Of a DNA stretch of 64,000 bases, positions 34,804 to 44,262 are shown piece by piece. This DNA is from an uncultured Alphaproteobacteria bacterium. GTDB taxonomy: Bacteria; Pseudomonadota; Alphaproteobacteria; RF32; CAG-239. The translations under genes were made by a program, and so were the position numbers. The notes under the pieces were generated by a model that was given only the letters and a program-made list of their open reading frames with translations, was not told the DNA's origin and searched no databases. The stretch covers positions 1 to 64,000 of the forward strand of contig CALXTI010000001.1 in the NCBI GenBank assembly GCA_944391395.1, read 5' to 3'. The stretch's first letter is position 1; each line of letters starts with the position of its first letter.

Positions 34804-35828
34804 CGGCTTAGTCTTCTGGCGGCGCCGCCGATTTGCATTAAAGTGTAAGATAAAATTTCTTCGGCGGGAAAATTGGTTGTTTTGCATTGCCGCTCGCATT
34901 TGTACAGCAGAGCCAACACATCTAAAATCGCTTGCCTTTTCCAGGTTTTGAGCTGCTGTATCAAATCGGCTTTGCGAAAAAACATGACCGGCGGCCGCAG
35001 TGCCGCAATCGTGCCGTCGGCGGATTGACCTTTTTCCATGGAGGCACAACAATTTAGTAACTTTTCAAAATGATATGTGAGGCTGCGTACCAAAGATACG
35101 GGTTCTTCACCGGCATGGATTAATTCCCGATAGGCTTCCAGCGCTTTGGCAATTTCGCCCTTGGCGACAAAATAACATAAATCTTCCTGCGTGGAACTTG
35201 AGGTATCGCCGATGACGGTTTTAATATCATTTATTTCAACGTTGCGACGTGTTCCGAGGTATGTCGTTAATTTTTCAAGCTCATTTAAAGAAGCTTTGCG
35301 GTCGTTTGATAAGCGGCTGCATAAAAGCTGCATGGCGTCGTTGGTGATGGTTATTCCGTTTTTAACAAAGAATTCCCGGGTTGTGGCGTAAATGTTTTCT
35401 TCACGGTCGTCATAACAACAGATTAAAGCAAAATCGTTACGCTCCTTTGCTAAAGCCACCAGAGAAGATTTGGTGTTTAAAGTTGAAGAAGTGATGATTA
35501 ATAAAGTGTCGGAAAGAGTATCCTTAAACAAATTTTTCAGATGTGTCGTTAAGGTGTTGTTTCCGTCTTTGACAATGACGACACGCCGGCCGCCTAAAAG
35601 CGAACGGGCGTTGTATTCGCCATATAAAAGCCCGATGTCTTTTTCAAGAGAATCCATGGCAAGTTGTGCAACTTGAAAAGCGTCATTTAAATCCGGACAG
35701 ACAGATTGTGCAAATTGTTTGGCATAATCGGCAATCATACCTTCATTGGTGCCGAAAATGACGACGCATTTGATGTTTGTGTCGGGCTGCTTTAAGTATT
35801 GTGTTATATCCGCCGTTTTGAAGTTCAT
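34800..35828 (-). CDS. holA: DNA polymerase III delta subunit
   Basis: 342 aa, part of the clamp loader. The AAA-like fold shows FGTNEGMIADYAKQF near residue 25, VVIVKDGNNTL, and a C-terminal helical domain with LIQQLKTWKRQAILDVLALLY. Typical alphaproteobacterial neighbour of lptE and leuS. ATG after AGGTGTCGC. Confidence 0.92.
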   Translation of the reverse strand: MNFKTADITQYLKQPDTNIKCVVIFGTNEGMIADYAKQFAQSVCPDLNDAFQVAQLAMDSLEKDIGLLYGEYNARSLLGGRRVVIVKDGNNTLTTHLKNLFKDTLSDTLLIITSSTLNTKSSLVALAKERNDFALICCYDDREENIYATTREFFVKNGITITNDAMQLLCSRLSNDRKASLNELEKLTTYLGTRRNVEINDIKTVIGDTSSSTQEDLCYFVAKGEIAKALEAYRELIHAGEEPVSLVRSLTYHFEKLLNCCASMEKGQSADGTIAALRPPVMFFRKADLIQQLKTWKRQAILDVLALLYKCERQCKTTNFPAEEILSYTLMQIGGAARRLSR

Positions 35829-35835
35829 GCGACAC

Positions 35836-36402
35836 CTATAAGGTATTCGGATCGCCGCGCTTGGTCATAACGGAATGAAAATAAGCCCCCATGCGCAGAG
35901 AAATGTCGTTGGCGATAATATCGGCCGCGTTCTGTTCGATTTTCTTTTGCGCAAAGGTGGTGGAGTACGGATTGCCCAAAATATCGTAACTGACATAAGC
36001 AAGGCTGTTGCCACGCACGAGTTGTTTGTTGGTTTCGTTATCGTACAAATAATAGTCCACCTTATAGCGAACCCGTTCACGCGTGGCGGTGATGTCATCA
36101 CGCAGAGCCTGTTGTACAACCTGCTTGTTGATGTTTTTTACCTCTAACCGATAACGCGGGTTTGCCGGTATGCCTTTAGGAGTCAAACTGTCAAGCAGGT
36201 TGTTGCGGAGCAGTTGACCAAAGCGGTCAGATATTAACTCCACTCGGATTTTTTCCATCTCATCGGTGATGCTGGTATCAAACTCACCTTTGTAATACCA
36301 GCCTTCGTCCGGTTTGCGTTCCACATATAACGGCTCAAATCCGCAGCCAGATAATATGGATAAAGCGCCAAGCGCGATAAATATTTTTTTATGCAACAAC
36401 AA
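35836..36402 (-). CDS. lptE: LPS-assembly lipoprotein LptE
   Basis: 188 aa. Lipoprotein signal with lipobox LSGC (Cys20), then FEPLYVERK. With LptD forms the outer-membrane translocon for LPS. The start is probably TTG at 36402; it overlaps the leuS stop (14 bp), with AGGA inside leuS. Its gene lies between leuS and holA, the usual order. The sequence is divergent, as LptE always is; the assignment relies largely on this synteny. Confidence 0.8.
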   Translation of the reverse strand: MLLHKKIFIALGALSILSGCGFEPLYVERKPDEGWYYKGEFDTSITDEMEKIRVELISDRFGQLLRNNLLDSLTPKGIPANPRYRLEVKNINKQVVQQALRDDITATRERVRYKVDYYLYDNETNKQLVRGNSLAYVSYDILGNPYSTTFAQKKIEQNAADIIANDISLRMGAYFHSVMTKRGDPNTL

Positions 36403-38848
36403 TGTTTACAATCCTGTTTGGTACGATGATGATTTTTTTGATTTCTTTGCCAGCGGTTTGGCGGGCAACATTCTCAAGTTTTAAGGCTTCAGCTTTAACA
36501 ACATCTTCCGGGCTGTCCTTAGGCATATCAATGGTGCCGCGCATCTTGCCGCAAATCTGTACGGCAAGGGTAACGGTATCTTCTTCAGCCAGTTTGGGAT
36601 TGCCTTGCGGCCAGGTTTCCGTTACGACGGAAGATAAATGTCCCAAACGCGCCCACATTTCTTCAGCCAGGTGCGGCGTAAACGGACTTAAAAGCTTTAA
36701 AAGCGTTTCATATAAGACGACCGGGATTTTTTCAAGTCCGGAAAGGTAATTGACATAAGTCATTAAAGAAGACACGGCAGTGTTGAACTTCATCTGGTCA
36801 ACACGCTCGGTAACCTCCAAAATACATTTGTGCATGGCGCGCAGGTCTTTTTCCGCCGGTTCGTTTTTATAAACTTTTTTGAATAAATTGTAAATTTTAC
36901 CGACAAAACGATAGACGCCCATCAAACTTTCTTCCGACCACATGGCCGTTTGGTCAAACGGGCCGATAAACATTTCATATAAGCGAAAAGTGTCGGCGCC
37001 GTAATTGTTAACAATATCATCAGGGTTGATGACATTGCCGCGCGATTTTGACATTTTTTCGCCGTTCTCAGCCAGAATCATGCCGTGCGAGGTGCGTTTG
37101 TTGTAAGGTTCTTTGGTCGGGACATAACCGCAATCATATAAGAACTTGTGCCAAAAGCGCGAATATAACAGGTGCAAAGTGGTGTGTTCCATGCCGCCGT
37201 TGTACCAGTCAACGTTCATCCAATAGTCAAGAGCCTCTTTGGAAGCGAATTCTTTATCGTTGTGCGGGTCGCAATAACGTAAGAAATACCATGAAGAACC
37301 CGCCCAGTTCGGCATAACGTCAGTTTCACGGCGTGCCGGTTTGCCGCATTTGGGGCAGGTCGTGTTTACCCAATCGGCAGCTTTGGCCAAAGGCGAATCG
37401 CCGTTGTCATTAGGCAGATAATCGGAAATTTCCGGCAGGGTTAGCGGCAGGTCTTTTTCATTCAGAGGCTGCCAACCGCAATGTTCGCAATATACCATCG
37501 GAATAGGTTCCCCCCAATAGCGTTGTCGGGAGAAAACCCAGTCGCGTAATTTGAAATTGATTTTCGGCCGGCCAAAACCGTTTTTGACAGCATAATCTGT
37601 GGCTTGGCGCATGCCGTCTTCTTTGTTTAAACCGTTTAAGAAATCCGAATTGATGTGCAGGCCGTCTTCCTCAAAAGCTTTTTCTTCAATGTCGCTGCCG
37701 TCTAAAACCGGAATAATCGGTAAGTTGAAAGCTTTGGCAAAATCGTAATCGCGCTGGTCATGCGCCGGAACGGCCATAATGGCGCCGGTGCCGTAGCCCA
37801 TTAAAACATAATCGGAAATAAAAACGGGTATCATTTTACCGTTGTATGGGTTTCGGGCTTTAACGCCTTTTAATTCAACGCCGGTTTTAGAATCGTCGGC
37901 GGTGCGCTGTAAATCTGATTTTTTGGCCGTTGCCTCAACATATTTTTTGATTTCTTCGGGATTTTCAAACTTATCCATGTATTTGGCGACAAATTCGTGT
38001 TCGGGTGCCAAAACCATATAGGTAACACCAAACGCCGTATCCGGACGGGTGGTGAAAACGGTGAGTTTGTCATTACCGAAATCAAAATCCAATTCAGCGC
38101 CTTCGGAACGTCCAATCCAGTTGATTTGTTGAGCTTTGACACGGTCAACAAAATCAACATCTTTTAAATCGTCAATCAAGCGGTCGGCGTATTTGGTGAT
38201 GGCAATCATCCATTGTTCTTTGTCGCGTCGGACAACTTCGGCGCCGCAGCGTTCACAATGTCCGTTGACGACTTCTTCATTGGCTAAGCCGACTTTGCAT
38301 GAAGGGCACCAGTTAATTGCCATTTTATCTTTGTAAGCCATGCCGTGTTTGAACAACTGGATAAACATCCACTGTGTCCATTTGTAATATTCCGGAGAAG
38401 ATGTGTCGATACAGCGGTCCCAGTCAAAGCTGAAACCGATGGATTTTAGCTGCCGCGTGAAATTTTTAATGTTTTCTTGAGTGGAAATCGCCGGGTGAAT
38501 ACCGGTTTTGATGGCATAGTTTTCCGCCGGCAAGCCAAAAGCGTCAAAACCCATCGGGTATAAAACGTTATAACCCTGCATGCGTTTTTTGCGGGAAATA
38601 ACATCAAGCGCCGTATAGGAACGAGGATGGCCGACATGAAGACCGGCACCGGACGGATAAGGAAACTCCACCAAGGCGTAAAACTTTTCTTTGTTTTTAT
38701 CGATTTCAACATGATAAAGTTTTTCATCTTCCCAGATTTTTTGCCATTTTTGTTCAATGGTGCGGAAATTGTAACGGTCTTCCAGTTTCCATGATTTTTG
38801 CCATTCTTCAAAAGTTTCAGCGCCGTTATAACGCGGATTGCCAGTCAT
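36389..38848 (-). CDS. leuS: leucyl-tRNA synthetase
   Basis: 819 aa, charges tRNA-Leu. HIGH-like site FPYPSGAGLHVGHPRSYTA, editing domain with TTRPDTAFG, zinc-type CPSCKVG/CERCGAE, and KMSKSRGNV. A 25-residue extension (MTGNPRYNGAETFEEW) precedes the usual RYNFRTIEQKWQ; GGAG ten bases before ATG at 38848 supports this start. First gene of the leuS-lptE-holA operon. Confidence 0.96.
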   Translation of the reverse strand: MTGNPRYNGAETFEEWQKSWKLEDRYNFRTIEQKWQKIWEDEKLYHVEIDKNKEKFYALVEFPYPSGAGLHVGHPRSYTALDVISRKKRMQGYNVLYPMGFDAFGLPAENYAIKTGIHPAISTQENIKNFTRQLKSIGFSFDWDRCIDTSSPEYYKWTQWMFIQLFKHGMAYKDKMAINWCPSCKVGLANEEVVNGHCERCGAEVVRRDKEQWMIAITKYADRLIDDLKDVDFVDRVKAQQINWIGRSEGAELDFDFGNDKLTVFTTRPDTAFGVTYMVLAPEHEFVAKYMDKFENPEEIKKYVEATAKKSDLQRTADDSKTGVELKGVKARNPYNGKMIPVFISDYVLMGYGTGAIMAVPAHDQRDYDFAKAFNLPIIPVLDGSDIEEKAFEEDGLHINSDFLNGLNKEDGMRQATDYAVKNGFGRPKINFKLRDWVFSRQRYWGEPIPMVYCEHCGWQPLNEKDLPLTLPEISDYLPNDNGDSPLAKAADWVNTTCPKCGKPARRETDVMPNWAGSSWYFLRYCDPHNDKEFASKEALDYWMNVDWYNGGMEHTTLHLLYSRFWHKFLYDCGYVPTKEPYNKRTSHGMILAENGEKMSKSRGNVINPDDIVNNYGADTFRLYEMFIGPFDQTAMWSEESLMGVYRFVGKIYNLFKKVYKNEPAEKDLRAMHKCILEVTERVDQMKFNTAVSSLMTYVNYLSGLEKIPVVLYETLLKLLSPFTPHLAEEMWARLGHLSSVVTETWPQGNPKLAEEDTVTLAVQICGKMRGTIDMPKDSPEDVVKAEALKLENVARQTAGKEIKKIIIVPNRIVNIVVA

Positions 38849-39037
38849 TTTTATGTTTCTCCAAAATTTTTTAATTCTAACTTGCTATAAAATACCTTAA
38901 CGCTTTGCAAAATACAAGCATAAACTGTTTTGTACCCGTTTTTTATTTGGCTTGTTGGTTTTTTGCGAAAAAATGGATTTTGCTTGCAAAATTTTAAATG
39001 ATGCATAAAAATAACGATATCTTAAGGAGAAATTTTC

Positions 39038-40318
39038 ATGAATGTTCGGCAACAATGCGTTGAAATACTGGAACAAATGCTGGAAAACAAAACTTTTCTC
39101 GGCGATGCCAGGAATTGTGTAGAGATTCAACATCGTTCGTTTGCCAACATGTTGCTGTTGACGGCTTTGAGGCGTTTGGAAGCCTTGCGGCAAATTTTAG
39201 ATAAGTTTTTACATAAAAAAATTCCTGAAAAAGACAAGAAAATATATTATGTCTTGCTGCTCGGAGGAGCGGAAATTCTTTATCTTAACACTCCGGAATA
39301 TGCCGCCATCAACGAATATGTAAACATTGCAAAAAAATATACCAATCGCTTCGGTGCAGGGATGGTTAATGCTGTTTTGCGACAGATAAACATGCAAAAA
39401 GAAAATTTAAATACAGTGTTCAAAGAAGTCTGCTTTCCCGAAAGTTTCAAAAAAGTATTGGCAAAAGATTATACGAAAGAGCAAATTGCCGAGATGGAAA
39501 AAACGGTTGAGCTCGAACCGCCCTTGGATATCAGCTCGAAACAACATCCCGAGGTTTGGGCAAAAAAATTGAACGGTGTTCTATTGGCCAACGGCACGGT
39601 TCGGCTTTCGTCTGCAAACCGCATAACGGAGCTTGCGGGTTTTGACGAAGGTCAATGGTGGGTGCAGGATTTGGCGGCGTCTTTGCCGATTTTGCTTTTA
39701 GGCAATATAAAAAATAAAAAAGCGTTGGATTTGTGCGCTGCGCCGGGCGGAAAAACCGCCCAACTTTTGGCGGCAGGTGCAAAAGTTATGGCCGTGGATG
39801 CGGATGCCGTTCGAATGGAAAGACTGAAAGAAAATTTAAAACGCCTGTATTTGGAAGATAATTTACAAACAATCGTGTCTGATGCCGTTTTGTTTTTGAA
39901 TAATTGCCGGGAAGAATTTGATGTTATCGTTGTAGATGCGCCATGCTCGGCAACCGGCACTTTTCGTCGGCATCCGGAAATTTTACATAACAAAACCCTT
40001 GCCGATGTTAAAGAACAATCGGCAAAGCAAAAAATATTTTTGCAGGCAGCAGCGAAAAAACTTAAATCCGGTGGCAAGTTGTTGTTTTGCACATGTTCGA
40101 TTGCCAAAGACGAGGGCGAATATCAGATAGAAAATTTCTTAAAGGCAAATCCGGATTTTGTTTTGTGTCCGGCAGATGTTGAAATTTTACAGCAGTATGA
40201 TGGAATAAAGCTTGATGAAAATATAATTGATAAGGGAGTTTTAAGAACTTTGCCGTATTATATGAAAAACATCGGCGGTATGGATGCGTTTTTTGCCGCT
40301 TGTCTGCAAAAGAAGTAG
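39038..40318 (+). CDS. rsmB: 16S rRNA m5C967 methyltransferase RsmB
   Basis: 426 aa. N-terminal NusB-like helical domain (1-140), then a SAM-dependent methylase with ALDLCAAPGGKTAQLL, MAVDADAVRMERL, VDAPCSATGTFRRHPEI and FCTCSIAKDEGEYQ; the Cys in the APCS and TCS motifs are the catalytic pair. ATG follows AAGGAG. Divergent from leuS. The next gene begins 11 bp after its stop. Confidence 0.92.
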   Translation: MNVRQQCVEILEQMLENKTFLGDARNCVEIQHRSFANMLLLTALRRLEALRQILDKFLHKKIPEKDKKIYYVLLLGGAEILYLNTPEYAAINEYVNIAKKYTNRFGAGMVNAVLRQINMQKENLNTVFKEVCFPESFKKVLAKDYTKEQIAEMEKTVELEPPLDISSKQHPEVWAKKLNGVLLANGTVRLSSANRITELAGFDEGQWWVQDLAASLPILLLGNIKNKKALDLCAAPGGKTAQLLAAGAKVMAVDADAVRMERLKENLKRLYLEDNLQTIVSDAVLFLNNCREEFDVIVVDAPCSATGTFRRHPEILHNKTLADVKEQSAKQKIFLQAAAKKLKSGGKLLFCTCSIAKDEGEYQIENFLKANPDFVLCPADVEILQQYDGIKLDENIIDKGVLRTLPYYMKNIGGMDAFFAACLQKK

Positions 40319-40328
40319 GGAGAAACAA

Positions 40329-41405
40329 ATGTCTTTGAACTTGATATACGGATTGATTTTGGCGTGCGGAGGTTTTGTTTTTTCACGCGTGATTTTGAAT
40401 TTTTTGAAAAGTGACGGCGGGGCGGTTAAAGAATATTGTTTTCATAAAGACCCGTGGATTTATATGTTTGTGCTTAATGCGGCCGTTTTGTCGGGCGTGT
40501 TTTTCTTTTCTCCGGATTTTTATGATGCCGTTGTAAGGTTGACGTTTGCGCCGATAGGCGTGCTGCTGGTTTTGGCTTTGCTTATATATATCGCTTTTTT
40601 GTTGGAAAGTGACGGATTGTTGTATTTGACGCTTTCGGCGGCGAGTGTCGCGTTGGTTTTTATGGTTCCGGAAAACGTTTTAATTTTTGACGGTTTGCTG
40701 CCGTATTGGGCAGACAGGTTGTTAATCGCCGGATTGATTTTTGTTTTTTGCGTTTCGGCACAATGGCTTAATGGCCTGTCGGATATTTTCACCATGCAAA
40801 GCATTGCCCTGACAATCGGATTGTGGATGGTGTCCATAGCCGGAGGCGTTTCGCATATTTTGGGTTTTGCCGGCGCGGGATTGGCAGGCATCTGGCTCGG
40901 ATATATGAACTTTAATCGTTATCCGACAGGGGTAATGATTAATAACGGCGCGTGTATTTCCGCAGCTTTTATTTTTTCCGGATTGTTGTTGGACGGAACT
41001 TTGGAATTGGCCGGCCCGTCCATGCTTATTTTGGCTATGTATCCATTAACAGAAATTGTCTGGGCGTTGGCGCGTCATTATGTTTTCGGCGTCCGGCAAA
41101 GAGACTGGTCGGAAAACACGGCTTATATGTCGATAGCCGACAAAGGGGTTGAGGCGGGAAATATAGGCATCGCGATTGGCAAAATCGGTGCGGTTAACGT
41201 TGTCTTGGCTTGTTTTCAGTTGTTTTCAATCAACGGTTTTTCAATACCGCTGTTTGCGTTTGCCGTCGATTTGTGGCTTTTGGGCATGTTGTATAATGCA
41301 GACGAAGGGAAGAAGTCGATTAAAGAAGTTAATCAGGATTTTGTAAAAAATATAAAGGAAGGTTTGAACAATATAAAGCAATCCATGAAGAAAGGTAAAA
41401 AATAA
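40329..41405 (+). CDS. WecA/MraY-like polytopic membrane protein, catalytic Asp lost
   Basis: 358 aa with about ten membrane helices. Residues 187-208 read GIWLGYMNFNRYPTGVMINN, which align by eye with the WecA/MraY block LGFLxFNxxPAxxFMGD, but the MGD aspartate is replaced (INN). A second element, QWLNGLSDIF (145-154), resembles the N-x-x-D-G-x-D site in altered form. The start ATG at 40329 has GGGAG upstream. A pseudoenzyme or membrane binder of polyprenyl carriers is possible. It is followed after two bases by the TPR-like gene. Confidence 0.6.
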   Translation: MSLNLIYGLILACGGFVFSRVILNFLKSDGGAVKEYCFHKDPWIYMFVLNAAVLSGVFFFSPDFYDAVVRLTFAPIGVLLVLALLIYIAFLLESDGLLYLTLSAASVALVFMVPENVLIFDGLLPYWADRLLIAGLIFVFCVSAQWLNGLSDIFTMQSIALTIGLWMVSIAGGVSHILGFAGAGLAGIWLGYMNFNRYPTGVMINNGACISAAFIFSGLLLDGTLELAGPSMLILAMYPLTEIVWALARHYVFGVRQRDWSENTAYMSIADKGVEAGNIGIAIGKIGAVNVVLACFQLFSINGFSIPLFAFAVDLWLLGMLYNADEGKKSIKEVNQDFVKNIKEGLNNIKQSMKKGKK

Positions 41406-41407
41406 AG

Positions 41408-42751
41408 GTGTTTTTTAAGCGTCTGAAAAGTATTTTTGACAGTCATCATGTTTCGGAACAGGTTTTGAGAGAACCTTTGCGAATAAAAGTGCTTGTTATG
41501 GCTTTTGATGATGATTGTCCGGAAAACTCAGGCAAAATTTTGGCACAATATTTATCCGGAGTGGATTTTTTTGAAGTTCAATATTGTGAAAATCAAGTAA
41601 CGGAAAATTTTACCCGTTTGAACGGTCAAAACTTTTTTGATTTTATTGAAGACGGCAAACAAATTTTGCATAAGGCAAAGGCGGATATTTTGGTAAGAGG
41701 GCTGCGGACGGAAGATAAAATATGTTTGAGTTTTCAAACAATCAGGCAGTATGATAAACGCTCTTTCCCGTTTTTTTCATTGTCTAATAACTTGTATTTG
41801 CCCTTGCCATATTTGCAGGAACATATTTTGCCCGAAGCAATGTTGTCGTTGATTAAAGCAATGATTACCGCCATGGCGGAAGTCAAAACTTCGGAAGCGC
41901 GGAATAAAAAGCTGAAAGAAATTATTGCCGAAATCAATCGTCAACGCTCGCCGCGAGGTCTGAGCTTGTTTTATATGCCGTATTTTTTGAATGTGCTGTC
42001 GTTGATTTATCTGCAAGCCAGTGCCGAAACCTTGAAGTTGAACGATGTAAAGATGATTTCGATGTTGTTGGAAAATGCGCGTAAATATCAATCGGCGACA
42101 AAGGACATGTTGTTGCTCGGTAACATTTATGCAAATTTCGGACAACTGTATCAATGCGCGGCCAAAAAACTCAATCGACATAAATATATTTTTTATAAAA
42201 ATGCGGCGGAATGCTGCCGATATGCGCAAAAATATTTTAATCGTTATACTTATCCTTATGATTTTGGCATGCTGGCTTATCGTTTGTCGCAGATTTATTA
42301 CGGATATTGGAAGCAATCTTCAGATATTCAGGCCTTGCGCGATGCCGTTTTTCATCTGCGTGAGGCGGAAAAGATTTTTACCGGCGCGGTTTTCCCTTAT
42401 TTTTGGGCTGAAATTCAAGGAGATTTGGGGCTTTATTTGTCGTTGTTGGGATTGTTTAGCGCTAATGATGAAATTTCGATGCTGGCGGTTGATAATTATA
42501 AAAAGTGGCAGCAAGTTTATGTAAAAGAAGAATATCCTCTCGAGTGGGCAAAAGCCGAGGCGAGCATCGGCAATATTTTTTATAATTCCGGAAAAAAACA
42601 TAATGATGAGGAATATTTGGAAGAATCTATAAAATATTACGACCGGGCGGCGGAGATATATGAAAACGGAAAATTAGGCGCGGAATTAAAACAGATGCAA
42701 ATTTGCGTGGCAAAAGCCGATGAATATATTATGCAGCTTAACCGGAAATAA
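41408..42751 (+). CDS. TPR-like protein paired with the membrane protein
   Basis: 447 aa. The start is GTG at 41408, two bases after the WecA-like gene. An N-terminal domain (about 20-140) precedes helical repeats from about 200 with aromatic TPR-like motifs (YANFGQLYQCAAKKL; YYGYWKQSSDIQALRDAVFHL; EDYLEESIKYYDRAAEIYE-like). Soluble, no signal peptide. Probably works with the upstream membrane protein. Confidence 0.65.
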   Translation: MFFKRLKSIFDSHHVSEQVLREPLRIKVLVMAFDDDCPENSGKILAQYLSGVDFFEVQYCENQVTENFTRLNGQNFFDFIEDGKQILHKAKADILVRGLRTEDKICLSFQTIRQYDKRSFPFFSLSNNLYLPLPYLQEHILPEAMLSLIKAMITAMAEVKTSEARNKKLKEIIAEINRQRSPRGLSLFYMPYFLNVLSLIYLQASAETLKLNDVKMISMLLENARKYQSATKDMLLLGNIYANFGQLYQCAAKKLNRHKYIFYKNAAECCRYAQKYFNRYTYPYDFGMLAYRLSQIYYGYWKQSSDIQALRDAVFHLREAEKIFTGAVFPYFWAEIQGDLGLYLSLLGLFSANDEISMLAVDNYKKWQQVYVKEEYPLEWAKAEASIGNIFYNSGKKHNDEEYLEESIKYYDRAAEIYENGKLGAELKQMQICVAKADEYIMQLNRK

Positions 42752-42795
42752 TGCTTGCATAAATTTTAATTTTATTTTATGTAATAATCACCATT

Positions 42796-42888
42796 GGAGA
42801 GATGGCAGAGTGGTCGAATGCGGTTGACTCGAAATCAATTGTACTCTTTAACGGGGTACCTAGGGTTCGAATCCCTATCTCTCCGCCA
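42796..42888 (+). tRNA. tRNA-Ser (CGA)
   Basis: 93-nt class II tRNA with encoded CCA. Acceptor GGAGAGA/TCTCTCC, anticodon stem TTGA/TCAA with loop CTCGAAA (CGA), long variable arm (GTACTCTTTAACGGGGTAC region) and T-loop TTCGAAT. Confidence 0.94.
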
Positions 42889-42930
42889 TTTACAACAAAG
42901 CCCGCCTGTGAGCGGGTTTTGTTGTAAATG
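42889..42930 (+). terminator. long hairpin after tRNA-Ser
   Basis: TTTACAACAAA (42889-42899) pairs with TTTGTTGTAAA, with an inner CCCGC/GCGGG stem around loop CTGTGA. Likely 3' end of the tRNA transcript. Confidence 0.7.
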
Positions 42931-43066
42931 ATGAGGAGAGTCGGATTTGAAGCCTAGGTGCTAGGGTTCGACTACCAGCGAAAGGCGGACCGGGGGACGC
43001 CGGTCGGCTTTAAAGCCGATGAGCGCCAGTGAACGGAGCGAAAGCGAAGTAATCTCTATCTTTTAT
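42931..43066. other. structured GC-rich segment 3' of tRNA-Ser, tRNA-derived appearance
   Basis: About 135 bp, richer in GC than its surroundings. It contains GACCGG/CCGGTC, the perfect hairpin CGGCTTTAAAGCCG, GCGCCAGTGAACGGAGCG, and GGGTTCGACTACC like a T-arm. GGAGAGTCGG at its start and ATCTCTATC at its end echo tRNA-Ser. No ORF. May be a decayed tRNA copy or a repeat family tied to tRNA loci. Confidence 0.4.
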
Positions 43067-43087
43067 GCCGTTTACAAAAAACAAACA

Positions 43088-43122
43088 GAGGAATAACCAT
43101 GCCGGTTATTCCTCCCTTTTTT
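43088..43122 (+). terminator. rho-independent terminator
   Basis: GAGGAATAACC (43088-43098), loop ATGCC, GGTTATTCCTC (43104-43114), then CCTTTTTTTT. Confidence 0.85.
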
Positions 43123-43182
43123 TTAACTAACGAGGTCGCATATCGCCACATTTTGAAAATTTTGTCTTAACTTGCAACGTTA

Positions 43183-43923
43183 TTATCTGTTGACACCCCA
43201 TTGAATGGCAAAATTGCAAAGTCCTTTTTCTTCCGGACAATCTTGACACATGTCATATATATCCTGCAAGGTAATGTCTTTGATGCAGTTGTTTGAGGCC
43301 GTGCAATAATTGTTTCCCCAAAAACGATAGCGGTCATCACCATTATAACCACCGATGAATTGCGATATTTCATCGGCATAATTTTTTGCCAGTAATGCAA
43401 AATTGCGGCAACTTTCAATCGTATGAAACGATGAATTTAATTGAACGACCATAATATAATATTGATATGAAAATTGCGGTTCATGAGCGGAACTAATCGA
43501 AATACGGTTATTTAAAGCGTCTGTGACAGCAGTGTCATCATCTTCAATATACATATCCTTGGGAATGATATTGAGCTTTTTAAAAATAGGGATTAAAGAC
43601 TGTTCGGCATAACCGCCTGTCGTTGATGATACATATCCAAATTCGCTCCCGTAAGATAATATACTGCTGAACAAATAATTTATTTGCTCGCTTTGCTTAT
43701 TGAGCTTGTATTTTAACATGGCCTTGGCATAGCCCGACATCGCCCCGACACTCAAAACCCCGATAATGGCCAGCACGCCCAGCATTTCCACCATGCTTCT
43801 TCCGCATAGAGCCGCATCTGCTTGTAACTTTTCTCCTCGTGTACCTAATGTTGTACACGTCGTCGAAAAATTACGGCGCATCTGCAGCCCTCTGCACAAG
43901 AATGAAAAAATATTTAGCATCAT
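43183..43923 (-). CDS. type IV prepilin-like protein
   Basis: 246 aa. A long basic leader ends at Cys-Gly, followed by RSMVEMLGVLAIIGVLSVG: a Gly-Arg cleavage site with Glu at position 5 and a hydrophobic N-terminal helix, the signature of a prepilin processed by a GspO-type peptidase. The mature part is Cys-rich near the C-terminus (ASNNC ... MCQDCPEEKGLC). ATG at 43923 is chosen because GGGAG lies eight bases upstream; a TTG five codons earlier is open. A prepilin peptidase gene is at 55246. Confidence 0.85.
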   Translation of the reverse strand: MMLNIFSFLCRGLQMRRNFSTTCTTLGTRGEKLQADAALCGRSMVEMLGVLAIIGVLSVGAMSGYAKAMLKYKLNKQSEQINYLFSSILSYGSEFGYVSSTTGGYAEQSLIPIFKKLNIIPKDMYIEDDDTAVTDALNNRISISSAHEPQFSYQYYIMVVQLNSSFHTIESCRNFALLAKNYADEISQFIGGYNGDDRYRFWGNNYCTASNNCIKDITLQDIYDMCQDCPEEKGLCNFAIQWGVNR

Positions 43924-44262
43924 CAAAAGAACTCCCAAAACTGCCCAAAGTATCTATTTTCCCGATATTCTAAACCGTTTTTTTTTTTTGCAATTTTAAA
44001 GAGTCTTTTGGGGATAAGTAGCAACCGATACAGGATTGTTGTATGTGCCGCAGGCGGGGCGAGCACGGAAGACATTTTCACAGGTGGAATATTATCAGGG
44101 CGGATGATGTTTTTTTATGTTTTAAACAGGCGCTCGTCATAAATGATGAAGATGGTCTTAAATTATCAAAAAATTTACTTATTTTTTATTATAAAATGAA
44201 CTTAAGGGAACTTTTTTACGTTATTTTAATTGTGATATAAATGATAGAAACAGAGAATGATT
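43924..44262. other. intergenic region upstream of the efflux operon
   Basis: About 340 bp between the pilin start and macA. It contains GC-rich sequence near 44040-44100 with a possible hairpin around CCGCAGGCGGGGCGAGCACGG but no riboswitch I can identify. The A/T-rich end presumably carries the efflux promoter. A short frame at 44043-44240 has no ribosome site and is not called. Confidence 0.4.

Noticed and set aside
43167-43418. 83-aa frame overlapping the pilin
   Set aside because: Out-of-frame shadow of the pilin 3' end.
43980-44110. Riboswitch before macA
   Set aside because: GC-rich with a possible hairpin, but none of the conserved cores I know (TPP, FMN, cobalamin, glycine, SAM) can be matched.
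44043-44240. 65-aa ORF before macA
   Set aside because: No ribosome site, His/Arg-rich start, and overlaps sequence that looks like a leader region.
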